Positions 44,316 through 53,725 are shown, numbered from the stretch's first letter. The stretch: 64,000 nucleotides of DNA from an uncultured Bartonella sp. (GCA_945285915.1 CALYQL010000009.1:43096-107095), one strand, 5' to 3'. The notes: a model not told the origin generated them from the letters alone. A program made the numbers and translations.

Positions 44316-44980
44316 GATTGTTCAGGAGTTTTAAGACGATACCCCATTCCACGGATTGTTTCGATAATATCAACACCCAATTTTTTTCTCAACCGGCCAA
44401 CAAATACTTCAATCGTGTTGGAATCCCTATCAAAATCTTGATCATAGAGATGTTCTGTTAAAACCGTGCGCGAAACAATTTCATTTTGATGATGCATCAA
44501 ATACGATAACAGTCCGTATTCCAGTGATGTTAATTTGATGACCTGCCCATTGACCAGCACGCGCGATGTTTTGGTATCCAGAACTACGGGACCACAAACA
44601 AGCTCACTTGACGCATGACCAGCAGCGCGCCTTATCAAAGCACGCAAACGCGCCAAAACTTCTTCCATATGAAAAGGCTTTGCCACATAATCGTCGGCTC
44701 CAGCATCAATGCCAGCAACCTTATCGGACCATCTATCACGCGCGGTAACCATTAAAACTGGCATTGTCCGCCCATCACGGCGCCATTTTTCTACCACCGT
44801 GATGCCGTCCATTTTAGGCAAACCAATATCTAAAATGACAGCGTCATAAGGCTCAGTATCGCCTAAGAAGTGCCCTTCTTGCCCGTCAAAAGCACTATCA
44901 ACTGCATATCCTGCTTCATTAAGCGCTTCAACAATCTGGCGGTTAAGCGCAGAATCATCTTCAACTACAAGGATACGCAT
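44312..44980 (-). CDS. feuP: Response regulator FeuP
   Basis: A 222-residue OmpR-family regulator. The receiver domain has Asp51 in AVILDIGLPKMDG and the lysine in DDYVAKPFHMEEV. The run GHFLGDTEPYDAVILDIGLP and RDRWSDKVAGIDAGADDYVAKPF are those of rhizobial FeuP as I recall it. The C-terminal winged helix contains SLEYGLLSYLMHHQNE, RDSNTIEVFVGRLRKKL and IRGMGYRL. It lies just downstream of feuN and overlaps feuQ. Confidence 0.9.
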   Translation of the reverse strand: MRILVVEDDSALNRQIVEALNEAGYAVDSAFDGQEGHFLGDTEPYDAVILDIGLPKMDGITVVEKWRRDGRTMPVLMVTARDRWSDKVAGIDAGADDYVAKPFHMEEVLARLRALIRRAAGHASSELVCGPVVLDTKTSRVLVNGQVIKLTSLEYGLLSYLMHHQNEIVSRTVLTEHLYDQDFDRDSNTIEVFVGRLRKKLGVDIIETIRGMGYRLKTPEQS

Positions 44981-45000
44981 GATGGCTTTTCCTGACGATA

Positions 45001-45237
45001 TTAATGGGCAGGAACTGCAACCTCTACACGGCGTGGCTTTTCACCGTCGCGCGCAGGAATAACAACGACGACGACACAAACCTCAGCGCCGTTTTTCTGT
45101 TCAAGCGTTGTTCTGGCGAGTGTACCCCCCTGTTCGTCGGCAACACGTTTGCCAACTTCGGTACAATCTGCGGCACGAGCAGCAGATGTTGCGGATAAAC
45201 ATGCGACAATTAAGCAAAAGAGAAGTTTTTTCATCAT
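45001..45237 (-). CDS. feuN: Small periplasmic protein FeuN, predicted negative regulator of FeuPQ
   Basis: A 78-residue protein with a signal peptide (MMKKLLFCLIVACLSATSAARA). The mature part contains two cysteines (ADCTEVG and AEVCVVVVV) and a PepSY-like pattern. In Sinorhizobium a small periplasmic protein FeuN, encoded directly upstream of feuP, restrains the kinase FeuQ; size, location and position agree here. The start at 45237 (MMKK) is chosen because upstream codons from a GTG at 45255 do not fit a signal peptide. It lies 20 bases before feuP. Confidence 0.75.
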   Translation of the reverse strand: MMKKLLFCLIVACLSATSAARAADCTEVGKRVADEQGGTLARTTLEQKNGAEVCVVVVVIPARDGEKPRRVEVAVPAH

Positions 45238-45582
45238 ATTATATATATACCCCACTATATCTGAATATAGAATGAACGGAATATCGGTATTCTTGTCGCT
45301 CGATTAGAGTGATTGTTGCGATATGACATTTATTAAATGTATTAGCTGATAATTTGTTGCAGAAAAAGCCTTTGTAATACAGTTGTTTTATAAAAATCAT
45401 CAATTTTTAACCATGAATAATATCGGTAAAAAATTATTTGCGGCAAAGCGCGGTTTTCTCGCAAAAACAATGGAACGCATTTCATCTAATTTTAATTCTT
45501 AGCATGGAAAACTGTGGTCGTTCCATAAACCCTTACCCATCAATACGGTTATATGTAGCGACAAAAAAATACCTTATCTCCA
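45238..45582. promoter_or_regulatory. Divergent promoter region between feuN and the PBP gene
   Basis: About 345 AT-rich bases between divergent genes. It must hold both promoters. I see no strong palindrome or further gene. Confidence 0.4.
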
Positions 45583-47766
45583 GTGAGTAGATTGCTGTCC
45601 ATGTTTGGTTTTAGAAAAGACAAATATAAACATAAGAGGAAGCGGTTCCGTAGCCCACGGTTAATCGGTTTCGATGCTTGGATTGACACTACTCTATTTA
45701 AAACCGGTCATGCTATTGCTGCTTTTTGGGAAGATGCCACAATCTTCTTCCGCCGTTTTAGAGTGCGCGGCTGGAAACGATTTTTAGTGGAGGTTATCGA
45801 CGAGAGTCTCACACTCGGGCTCATCGGTTTTACAATCTTTACCTTTGTCGGCGTATCTGTCTTCAGCCTAACCAAAAAAGATTGGCAATCGCCTGAGGAT
45901 TTTGCTGTCAATTTTCTTGACCGTCATGGGAATTACATTGGTAGTCGTGGTTCGCAACATGGTGAAGCGGTTCCCATTGAAGAAATGCCCGATTATGTCA
46001 TTAAAGCGGTTATCGCCACAGAAGATCGTCGTTTCTTTGACCATTGGGGGATAGATTTTTTTGGCCTTACGCGCGCATTCAGCCAAAATTTACGCGCGCA
46101 TGGTGTTGTTCAAGGTGGTTCAACATTAACACAACAATTGGCCAAAAATCTTTTTTTGAGCAATGAGCGCACCTTCCAACGCAAGGTGAAGGAAGCTTAT
46201 CTCGCCATTTGGCTGGAAGCCAATTTAAGCAAAAAGCAAATTCTGCAACTTTATCTCGATCATGCTTATATGGGCGGTGGTGCATTTGGTATTGCCGCGG
46301 CCTCACGGTTCTATTTTGGTAAAGATGTTCGCGATGTCTCATTGGCTGAGGCAGCGATGCTGGCAGGTCTTTTTAAAGCGCCGGTTAAATATGCGCCGCA
46401 TGTCAATTTGCCGGCCGCTCGTGCACGCGCCAATGTTGTATTATCAAACCTTGTTGATGATGGATTAATGACTGAGGGGCAAGTCGTAAGCGCCCGACGC
46501 CATCCCGCCAGTGTTGTTAATGAACTTGATGATAACCAACCAAATTATTTTCTTGATTGGGCATTTGACGAGGTAAGAAAAATCGGCAACGATCTTCCCA
46601 GCCATAATGTTGTTGTTCGCACCACATTGGATCAAGGAATACAAAAAGCGACCGAGGAATCGATCCAATATCACCTACAGCAATATGGCAAACAATATAA
46701 CGCCAAACAAGCAGCCGCTGTCATATTGGACAATGATGGTTCTGTGCGTGCCATTGTTGGGGGGCGTGACTATGGCGAAAGCCAATTTAACCGTGCCACA
46801 CAAGGTGGACGGCAACCAGGATCGTCCTTTAAGCCTTATGTTTATGCTGTAGCAATGGAACGCGGTCTCACCCCGAAAACGATCGTATCGGATGCCCCAA
46901 TCAATTGGGGTGGCTGGACACCGAAAAATAATTCTGGCCGTTATAGCGGCAATGTTGATCTGGCAACAGCGCTAGCATTTTCTATCAACACAGTACCAGT
47001 GCGCATTACATATCAATATCTTGATCGCGATACCCAACCTATCCGAGATCTTATCAAGAATATGGGAATTGATGCCAACATCTTTTCACACAAAACGATG
47101 GTCTTGGGCACCTCCAACATGACGCCAATGGATCAAGCAACGGGTTTTAACGTCTTTGCCAATGGCGGCATAGCTGGCAATCGTCATGGTTTTACGCAGA
47201 TTATGACACCAGACGGGCATGTTATTTGGGATTGGTCGCGTGATGGCAATAAAACACATCGTGTATTAAGTGCACAATCCGCCGCCTATATGAACCAGAT
47301 GATGGTGGGCGTAACCACACGTGGTTCAGGTAAACGGGCGCAATTACCAATGACACTTGTGGCAGGAAAAACAGGTACATCGCAAGCCTATCGCGATGCT
47401 TGGTTTGTGGGTTTTACAGGAAATTACACCGGTGCAGTCTGGATGGGCAATGATGACTTTTCATCAATGAATAGAGCATTTGGTGGGGGGGTGCCCGCCA
47501 TGATATGGCAACGCGCTATGCTCTATGCCCATCAAACCACATCAACCAAGCCGTTATTTGGGGTAGAAAATTCTGTTCTCACACCCAATAAAACAACCAA
47601 TGACACCAAGACTGATGATAATGTTGCAACAGATTTACCGCAAATATTGTCTCCTGCCTCTTCATCTGTGTTGCGCTCGCTTATAAAAGATTTTCAATCG
47701 GCGCCAATTCTTGTACCCCCGTCAACATCGCACATCGTGTCGTCCTCAACGAGCCAGATACGTTAA
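45583..47766 (+). CDS. Bifunctional class A penicillin-binding protein (PBP1-type)
   Basis: A 727-residue peptidoglycan synthase. A basic cytoplasmic head (HKRKRFRSPR) precedes one membrane anchor (about 78-100). The glycosyltransferase domain carries TEDRRFFDHWGIDFFG with the catalytic Glu, GGSTLTQQLAKNLFL, and RKVKEAYLAIWLE. The transpeptidase domain has SSFK (Ser414 and Lys417), SIN (in AFSINTVPV) and KTGTS. The tail after about 640 is threonine/serine-rich and disordered. The first codon is a GTG; an ATG six codons later is an alternative. Two small DUF1214/DUF1254 genes follow closely. Confidence 0.9.
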   Translation: MSRLLSMFGFRKDKYKHKRKRFRSPRLIGFDAWIDTTLFKTGHAIAAFWEDATIFFRRFRVRGWKRFLVEVIDESLTLGLIGFTIFTFVGVSVFSLTKKDWQSPEDFAVNFLDRHGNYIGSRGSQHGEAVPIEEMPDYVIKAVIATEDRRFFDHWGIDFFGLTRAFSQNLRAHGVVQGGSTLTQQLAKNLFLSNERTFQRKVKEAYLAIWLEANLSKKQILQLYLDHAYMGGGAFGIAAASRFYFGKDVRDVSLAEAAMLAGLFKAPVKYAPHVNLPAARARANVVLSNLVDDGLMTEGQVVSARRHPASVVNELDDNQPNYFLDWAFDEVRKIGNDLPSHNVVVRTTLDQGIQKATEESIQYHLQQYGKQYNAKQAAAVILDNDGSVRAIVGGRDYGESQFNRATQGGRQPGSSFKPYVYAVAMERGLTPKTIVSDAPINWGGWTPKNNSGRYSGNVDLATALAFSINTVPVRITYQYLDRDTQPIRDLIKNMGIDANIFSHKTMVLGTSNMTPMDQATGFNVFANGGIAGNRHGFTQIMTPDGHVIWDWSRDGNKTHRVLSAQSAAYMNQMMVGVTTRGSGKRAQLPMTLVAGKTGTSQAYRDAWFVGFTGNYTGAVWMGNDDFSSMNRAFGGGVPAMIWQRAMLYAHQTTSTKPLFGVENSVLTPNKTTNDTKTDDNVATDLPQILSPASSSVLRSLIKDFQSAPILVPPSTSHIVSSSTSQIR

Positions 47767-47783
47767 AGACGGAGTGGATTGTT

Positions 47784-48380
47784 ATGTTACGGCGAATATT
47801 ATTGACAATCTTGACGTTATTTATCGCTATCGTCGGCGGAGCTAGCAGCGTTAATTATATTTTGAATACTTTTGATGGATTTGGTCGCCTAACGATTGGA
47901 CAATGGGAAGCCTATCCACTGGCTGGCACAAGTGAAGCCGACAGTTATGCACGCGCGCGATCAGCCAAAAGAGGTGACATATCCCTTGGTTTAACGGAAG
48001 GGCTGGTCTTCCAATTATGGCACGACACACATGATAATCCGCTTAAAACGCAATGCACTTACGAGCTAAAGGGTGTTTTGCCCGAGGCACGACTATTTAC
48101 ACTTTATGCAGCAAACCACGCAATGCAACCTTTGTGGATCGACCCAAAATTGCCAACAGAATTATATAATGGCAATGTTGTGCATCAATCAGATGACTTA
48201 ATAAAGATCACGATTTCACCTTCTGCCCAGACAGGAAATTGGTTAGCAACCAGAGGGCGTACCGAATATGGGTTGGTTTTAACACTTTATGATACGCCAA
48301 TTGCATCTTCTACAGCATTGCAAAATCTGGAAATGCCGACAGTCTCACCGATTTATACAGGAGTAGCCGGCTGTGACTAG
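47784..48380 (+). CDS. DUF1214 domain protein
   Basis: A 198-residue protein with a signal anchor (about 3-26) and a periplasmic DUF1214 domain. Features are GQWEAYPLAGTSEADSYARA, FTLYAANHAMQP, and the C-terminal NWLATRGRTEYGLVLTLYDTP, the typical GNW-L pattern. The function of DUF1214 is not established. GGAG lies upstream of the ATG, and the stop overlaps the next gene by 8 bases. The pairing with a DUF1254 protein behind a PBP gene suggests an envelope role. Confidence 0.8.
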   Translation: MLRRILLTILTLFIAIVGGASSVNYILNTFDGFGRLTIGQWEAYPLAGTSEADSYARARSAKRGDISLGLTEGLVFQLWHDTHDNPLKTQCTYELKGVLPEARLFTLYAANHAMQPLWIDPKLPTELYNGNVVHQSDDLIKITISPSAQTGNWLATRGRTEYGLVLTLYDTPIASSTALQNLEMPTVSPIYTGVAGCD

Positions 48381-48906
48381 GTTTCTCTATGCTATTCTAA
48401 TGGGCATTATTGGTGCAGTTATTATCCATATCTGTGTTATTTTGCTTGTACCTCATTTCAGCCAAACCAATATCTGGTCGCGTTTACAAAACACAGCTCC
48501 CGAATATGTTTTTACCGCGCTTGACGAAAATAACCCGATTGCAAAAACAGCCGATCCGCTTTTTCACCTGAAAGCCTGTCGTTTTAATCTTGATAATGGA
48601 CCTGTGCGTTTAAGTGCGAGCGAAAACGCATCTTTCTGGTCTTTGTCTGTCTATAATCGTGAAGGAATAAACTTTTATAGTTTGAACGACCGCACAATGC
48701 CGCATAATGCCCTTGATCTTGTCATCGGTACGCCAGGGCAAATTATGGAACTAAAACAATCAATGCCTGATAGCATTGCCAATTCTGTTCTGGTCAGTGA
48801 AGACTTAAGTGAGGGATTTGTTATCTTAAGAAAATTCTCGCCAAATAACGATTTTACCGGTGATGATTTTCTGGCTCATGCAACATGTCGAACGCTGGAT
48901 TATTAA
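48373..48906 (+). CDS. DUF1254 domain protein
   Basis: A 177-residue protein with an N-terminal membrane segment (about 4-26) and a compact periplasmic domain containing NPIAKTADPLFHLKACRFNL, SENASFWSLSVYNREG and FVILRKFSPN, the pattern of small DUF1254 proteins. It overlaps the preceding DUF1214 gene by 8 bases, so the two products are probably made together and may interact. In many larger proteins DUF1254 and DUF1214 are fused; here they are separate. Confidence 0.78.
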   Translation: MTRFLYAILMGIIGAVIIHICVILLVPHFSQTNIWSRLQNTAPEYVFTALDENNPIAKTADPLFHLKACRFNLDNGPVRLSASENASFWSLSVYNREGINFYSLNDRTMPHNALDLVIGTPGQIMELKQSMPDSIANSVLVSEDLSEGFVILRKFSPNNDFTGDDFLAHATCRTLDY

Positions 48907-48934
48907 GTAACCGCTATTGGTCTTTTACAATTGA

Positions 48935-49282
48935 TTATTCTTTAACAATTGAAAAAGGCATTTCTTCCGACCTGTAATCTTCAATTTCTACAAGCCATAA
49001 ATCGGCATCAAACCTAAGCTCCGCCTCAAGCTTTTCAACTGCTTCCGGCTCTTCAACATGGTTTAGTATTTTTATAAAACGCCTGTCATCACTATCGGCA
49101 CTATCAGAATAAAAACTCTGTGGGGCTGGCCCATAAAGATCTATATATCCATCATTCTCACGACATAAAATGAATATGGTGCCTGCTTCATTAGACCCAC
49201 GCCGCGTCAAATAGGCGTAACCACCTTCAGCTCGCACTCGGCGCATCAATGCGGCAATCCAAAATTCAGATGTCAAACGCAT
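48935..49282 (-). CDS. DUF1491 family protein
   Basis: A 115-residue cytoplasmic protein. The start MRLTSEFWIAALMRRVRAEGGYAYLTRRGSNEAGTIF is the conserved N-terminal half of DUF1491, found almost only in alphaproteobacteria. LWLVEIEDY near the end is also typical. Function is unknown. It lies next to the peptidoglycan-binding protein gene on the same strand. Confidence 0.88.
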   Translation of the reverse strand: MRLTSEFWIAALMRRVRAEGGYAYLTRRGSNEAGTIFILCRENDGYIDLYGPAPQSFYSDSADSDDRRFIKILNHVEEPEAVEKLEAELRFDADLWLVEIEDYRSEEMPFSIVKE

Positions 49283-49397
49283 TTCATACTCCTATTGACG
49301 GGACGCATTTATAGACGAAGCATATTCGCATATGAAATACTCCTGTCAAATGGGCAAATATCACCGGTTAAGCCAGCAATAGCCAAATCATATCCAT

Positions 49398-50393
49398 TTA
49401 ACCGAATAGACCGATTTCTTTCATTTTATCAATGACTTCACGGTTTATTTTCCCTGTTACCGATAGACTGAACATTTTCTGGAATTGGCGTAATGCCTCC
49501 GCCGTATTGTCATCTTCCGTGCCCGTAACATTAACATGATCGTTTCCAAAAGCGCGCAATCCCGCCTGAACACGCATAATTTCTGCTGTTTCAGGTTTAA
49601 AGTTTTTATCATCTACGCTTACGGGCTGTTTAGCTGCTGGAGCTGTAGGCGCTATCGTTTCAGGTTCAGCAGTAGCCTTTTCCGTTGACAGAGATTGCGT
49701 CGTCACACTATCGACTTTCGTATGATCTAGTGCCGCTCTTGGCTCTGCCGATGCCTGTGGTGATTGACTGGCAATTAGCGATGCTATGTCATCATGCGTC
49801 GCTCGAGCCCCATTTGTTGTAGTGGCTTGTTTATCTGATGGTATTTTTTTTCCACCTTGCTTCCATGCAGCAATTGCATTTCTGGTTTTCGGTCCATCCA
49901 AACCATCAAGCGGCCCATTGTATAACCCAAGAGCAGTCAGTTTTTTTTGTGCATCAAGCAAATTATCTGCAAGCTCTGAAAAACCTGTATTATCACGCTT
50001 TGCAGGCTCGACAGTCCCAGTGGTATTGTTTTCTATAACCGTTGCAACCGAATTTTCTTTAACAGTTGCTGGTGCGCTTGGCTGCACATTGCCCATACTA
50101 TTTGTAGTATTTACAACATTGTCATTATTCTGTTGCAGAGATTGTAGCGGGCGCGTTTGTATAAAGACGTTATGGTGACTTGCGGTTTGATAGAATAACG
50201 CATTAAACGTTACAAAACCGAAGCCAACGATAAATAAAAAGAACCCTATCGCCATAAGCGGATTTTTCCGCGCATGGTAATACGTGAATGCAGCCAACCA
50301 TAGCAATAAGCGCCCTATTCCAGATAGGATGACGCGCAATAAACTACGCTGTTTTCCGGTTTGGGTTCTGCTTGTTTTTCGTTTTTTTGCCAT
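49398..50393 (-). CDS. Membrane-anchored peptidoglycan-binding domain protein
   Basis: A 331-residue protein with a basic N-terminus (AKKRKTSRTQTGKQ), two close hydrophobic segments (about 22-40 and 47-70) and a periplasmic part. A first short peptidoglycan-binding motif (LTALGLYNGPLDGLDGPKTRNAIAAWKQ) lies near 150-178 and a second (LRAFGNDHVNVTGTEDDNTAEALRQFQ) near 280-306. A threonine/alanine-rich linker joins them. The two PG_binding_1-type repeats suggest attachment to the cell wall. The first 50 bases overlap the 3' end of the kinase gene upstream. Confidence 0.8.
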   Translation of the reverse strand: MAKKRKTSRTQTGKQRSLLRVILSGIGRLLLWLAAFTYYHARKNPLMAIGFFLFIVGFGFVTFNALFYQTASHHNVFIQTRPLQSLQQNNDNVVNTTNSMGNVQPSAPATVKENSVATVIENNTTGTVEPAKRDNTGFSELADNLLDAQKKLTALGLYNGPLDGLDGPKTRNAIAAWKQGGKKIPSDKQATTTNGARATHDDIASLIASQSPQASAEPRAALDHTKVDSVTTQSLSTEKATAEPETIAPTAPAAKQPVSVDDKNFKPETAEIMRVQAGLRAFGNDHVNVTGTEDDNTAEALRQFQKMFSLSVTGKINREVIDKMKEIGLFG

Positions 50394-51471
50394 TGTTCCT
50401 GCATTGTATTTCGGGGGTTAAATCATAATCGTTCCGACAACTGCTATCCTGATAACCGTTATTCCTGAACGAAGTTGGTTCTGTTAGAGGTAAGACAATT
50501 TTTACACGGGTGCCTTTACCTTTATGGCTGTCAAACGCTATTTGTCCCCCGACGCGTTTGACCAGATCAAAGACCAGTGCAAGCCCTAGCCCTACTCCTT
50601 CTATCTTGTTGGCAACCACTTCAGGTGCCCTTAAAAAAGGCAGTCCCAGTTGCGCAAGGTGCGAAGCTTCCATGCCAATGCCATCATCAACAATTGTCAG
50701 TTGGCAAAACCTTTCGGACAAAAGGGAAAGGCTTATGGTAATATGTCCATTATCCCGACTATATTTGATGGCATTGGAAAGAATATTAAAACAAATTTGA
50801 CGGCATGAAATGGCATCTATCGCACAATTGATTGGCTCAAGTGCCGTCTTAACACGGATAACACGAGCCCCACGAAGTGGCGCTGTCACCGCTACAGTTT
50901 CCTTGATAATATCACCAATGACACAGCTTGCCTGTTTTTCATCGGCATCACCTTCGTTATGACTTTTTAGAGTATTATCAACAACGTCAAGCAAATGCTT
51001 GCTGGCTTGTTTGATCATTGCGATATATTCGCGGCGCTTTTGCTCTTTTTCGGTCTGTTGATCGACATAATCCAACAGATCAGCGAACCCCAATATTGCA
51101 TTGAGTGGTGTACGCATTTCATGCGCAACACGCGCTAGTGGTGCAACATGATTGACCTTATCATCTTTGATATCGTCGCTATTGGCTGCAATATTGAGAT
51201 AATAACATTCATTAAATGCGGCTTCACAACTTAAAACTACCGGTATAAAGCGCGTGCGATCAGGGCAATTTAAACGAACCGAAACCGGCATTGCAGAACT
51301 TTTTTCACGCAAGTCTGCAAGAAAAGACAATAGAACAATACGATCATTTATATGAATGTGATCGGTCAATGTCTCATTGGCACATAATTGCCCAAGAAAG
51401 CAATCAGGATCAACGTTTTTTAACACGATCCCCTGACCGTTGACCATAAGTGTGGCTTTCAATGTTTCCAT
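50344..51471 (-). CDS. Soluble sensor histidine kinase
   Basis: A 375-residue kinase with no transmembrane segment. The first 105 residues resemble a small PAS-like sensor (LTDHIHINDRIVLLSFLADL). HisKA follows with LARVAHEMRTPLNAILGFADLL, His117. The ATPase domain has NILSNAIKYSRDNG, VDDGIGMEASH and GVGLGLALVFDL. The C-terminal 40 residues are polar and very basic (KKTKNKQNPNRK), overlapping the start of the next gene. No response regulator is adjacent. The HisKA is close to cell-cycle kinases of the PleC/DivJ/PdhS type, so DivK-like partners are possible. Confidence 0.82.
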   Translation of the reverse strand: METLKATLMVNGQGIVLKNVDPDCFLGQLCANETLTDHIHINDRIVLLSFLADLREKSSAMPVSVRLNCPDRTRFIPVVLSCEAAFNECYYLNIAANSDDIKDDKVNHVAPLARVAHEMRTPLNAILGFADLLDYVDQQTEKEQKRREYIAMIKQASKHLLDVVDNTLKSHNEGDADEKQASCVIGDIIKETVAVTAPLRGARVIRVKTALEPINCAIDAISCRQICFNILSNAIKYSRDNGHITISLSLLSERFCQLTIVDDGIGMEASHLAQLGLPFLRAPEVVANKIEGVGLGLALVFDLVKRVGGQIAFDSHKGKGTRVKIVLPLTEPTSFRNNGYQDSSCRNDYDLTPEIQCRNNGKKTKNKQNPNRKTA

Positions 51472-51767
51472 TGCTCTTATCTATATCTCTCAACAACCCA
51501 GAATTGGGTCTCTTACTATCCATGTGAAATGGCATTGTTACCTTTGCCTGCAATCTGGCGATAAGATTTTAATGAAAAGATAATAATGGGCGCGAGAAGC
51601 CGCAAAACGTCATCTCTTTGCCCTTATGGTTAACAAGTAGCAATGAAAACTGACCATATGTCCCGAAATTTCCATCAAAAGGTGTATTCTATCAATAATT
51701 CGTCAATCATAAGCTGATAATTTGCTAAGAATCCTGCCCATTTGTAATAGCGTTGTGTCGGGTTAAT

Positions 51768-52157
51768 ATGCTGCGTTTTTTGATCAAATCATTATTCTTC
51801 CTTACCATGTTTTTGGTGGTCATTTCTTTCTTCGGCTCTTCAGGAAGAAACAATGGCTCACATCCTGACCAATACATGAATACTGTAGAAGCTCTGATTG
51901 CCGTAAAAGACACAGTTAATGACTTGAGCAATTTTTGTGAAAGAAACTCATCGACCTGTGAAACAGGAAAAACGTTTTTTGGCTCCCTCGGCGAACGCGC
52001 ACGTGACGGTGCCAAGATAGCCTATGAATATCTGGATAGCACGTTTGGAAGTTCAAAAAACGATGATAAGATTGCGCCAGAGCAAATAGAAACGGGATCC
52101 ATCAAATCTGACCGTAAACCCGTTGTGCCCAGCCCCAAACCTACCAATGTGCAATAA
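51768..52157 (+). CDS. DUF5330 domain protein
   Basis: A 129-residue protein with an N-terminal membrane or signal segment (MLRFLIKSLFFLTMFLVVISFF). The conserved part is TVEALIAVKDTVNDLSNFCERNSSTCETGKTFF, with two cysteines, followed by RARDGAKIAYEYL. It matches the pattern I associate with DUF5330 of Rhizobiales. The C-terminal tail is proline-rich. The ATG at 51768 is preferred over a TTG five codons earlier. Confidence 0.75.
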   Translation: MLRFLIKSLFFLTMFLVVISFFGSSGRNNGSHPDQYMNTVEALIAVKDTVNDLSNFCERNSSTCETGKTFFGSLGERARDGAKIAYEYLDSTFGSSKNDDKIAPEQIETGSIKSDRKPVVPSPKPTNVQ

Positions 52158-52248
52158 ATCGCGCTTACACGGTAATTAATCCTGTAACTTCAAGCGCCAT
52201 CTGCTTATAATCCAAACTAGAAGATAAGATTCCGGATTAGAATTGATT

Positions 52249-52665
52249 ATGACAGATACAATTGACGACATTCTTGAGAGCTTTTCCATGTTAGATAACT
52301 GGGAGGATCGCTACCGTTATGTCATTGAGCTTGGACGCGAATTACCTCCCTTTCCGGAAGAAGCACGTGACGAGGTCCACAAAGTTCCTGGTTGTGTTAG
52401 TCAAGTTTGGCTTGTTACCAAAGCTGGCAGTGGTGATGATCCAATCATGACTTTCATCGGGGATTCTGACGCACATATTGTGCGCGGTCTGGTTTATATC
52501 CTTATTACTTTCTATTCCGGCAAAAAAGCATCCGATGTTTATCACGCTGATATAGAAGCATTACTTAAAACCTTAGGTCTTGACGAAAACCTGACACCAC
52601 AACGGTCAAATGGACTAAGGTCAATGGTGCAACGCATTCGCGCTGAAGCTGCTCAATTTTGTTGA
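52249..52665 (+). CDS. sufE: Cysteine desulfuration protein SufE
   Basis: A 138-residue sulfur acceptor that takes persulfide from a cysteine desulfurase for iron-sulfur cluster assembly. The active cysteine is Cys49 in HKVPGCVSQVW. YRYVIELGRELP and the C-terminal half GLVYILITFYSGK, LGLDENLTPQRSNGLRSMVQRI follow the family pattern. The ATG at 52249 is used. No other suf gene is nearby, as is common for this sufE copy in Rhizobiales. Confidence 0.93.
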   Translation: MTDTIDDILESFSMLDNWEDRYRYVIELGRELPPFPEEARDEVHKVPGCVSQVWLVTKAGSGDDPIMTFIGDSDAHIVRGLVYILITFYSGKKASDVYHADIEALLKTLGLDENLTPQRSNGLRSMVQRIRAEAAQFC

Positions 52666-52816
52666 ACAGTTTTTACTTTTGTTGAGTGCTTTTTCTGTTT
52701 GTTAAACGTGCTTGCGGTTGAGCAGAACATCTTTACTGTTAAAACTTCTAATATTGAGCAAAAGTGCTTTTGCTGACTAAATTACTGAACAAGCAAGTTT
52801 TTCTAAAATACAAACA

Positions 52817-52850
52817 AAGAAAAAAGCGCATTTAATCAAAAATGCGCTTT
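52817..52850 (-). terminator. Terminator of the mucR gene
   Basis: AAAGCGCATTT / AAATGCGCTTT with a 6-nt loop. On the minus strand the stem is followed by a T-run, about 30 bases past the mucR stop. Confidence 0.8.
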
Positions 52851-52881
52851 GAGCGTAGATAATTTTAGAGGATGGAAAAGC

Positions 52882-53319
52882 TTACTTTGCTTTTCTTTTG
52901 CTGCGCTTACGGCCCAATCCCATTTGCTTAGCAAGAGAAGAACGTGCTTCTGCATAATTTGGAGCAACCATTGGATAATTTGCATCCAAATCCCATTTTT
53001 CTCTATATTGCTCAGGGGTCAAATCATAATGCGTCATAAGGTGACGCTTGAGTGACTTGAACTTCTTACCATCTTCCAAACAAATAATGTAATCAGGAAA
53101 TACAGACCGCTTCGGGTTAACCGCAGGCTTCTGCTTTTCAACTTCAGCTTCTTCAATAACTGCACCACCTGCTTTAACAAAAGCAGCGTGAACATCTGCA
53201 ATTAAACTTGGTAATTCACCGGGTCTGATTGAGTTATTTCCGACATAAGCGGATACTACATCAGCAACCAGAGTAACAATGAAATCGCTCTCATTTTCGC
53301 TGACGGCTTGATCATCCAT
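52882..53319 (-). CDS. mucR: MucR/Ros-family zinc-finger transcriptional regulator
   Basis: A 145-residue regulator. The N-terminal helix region (SDFIVTLVADVVSAYVGNNSI) is the oligomerisation part. The zinc finger is CLEDGKKFKSLKRHLMTHYDLTPEQYREKW, with Cys80, Asp83, His93 and His97 as likely ligands (the C-x2-D variant of Brucella MucR). The C-terminus is lysine/arginine-rich (GLGRKRSKRKAK). Such proteins bind AT-rich DNA and silence envelope, polysaccharide, flagellar and virulence genes. The start at 53319 follows AAGGATAAAGAG. Confidence 0.93.
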   Translation of the reverse strand: MDDQAVSENESDFIVTLVADVVSAYVGNNSIRPGELPSLIADVHAAFVKAGGAVIEEAEVEKQKPAVNPKRSVFPDYIICLEDGKKFKSLKRHLMTHYDLTPEQYREKWDLDANYPMVAPNYAEARSSLAKQMGLGRKRSKRKAK

Positions 53320-53725
53320 CTCTTTATCCTTTTTGTTTTTCTTTATTTCCTTGCAACTATAGTGCAAGTGAATGTTTTACTTCATATTGCGTTACACAAA
53401 AGCATGTCAATTAAAATATAGACAATTCTTCTATAAAACAAAGTTCAAAGTCATAACAATTTATTTCAGTATTAATAATAGATTTTACTAAAACCTCATA
53501 TATAAATATATTTAAATTATGACAATGATGTTTCAATTTAATACAAATTCATAACTGGACTTATGATCAATTATAATTGTAGCAATTGTTTTTATTACAT
53601 GCTGATACCAAATACAAAGAAAAATGTATTCCGCATACGCGGGCTTTTAGCAGCATTTTTTTTCACTGTCAAAGTCCAAGACCAACATAAGTTGGCAAAT
53701 ATATATTGTTAGAGAAAGCAACCCA
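53320..53725. promoter_or_regulatory. AT-rich mucR/msrB divergent promoter region
   Basis: About 400 very AT-rich bases between divergent genes. MucR-type regulators often bind their own AT-rich promoters, so autoregulation here is plausible but not shown. Confidence 0.4.
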
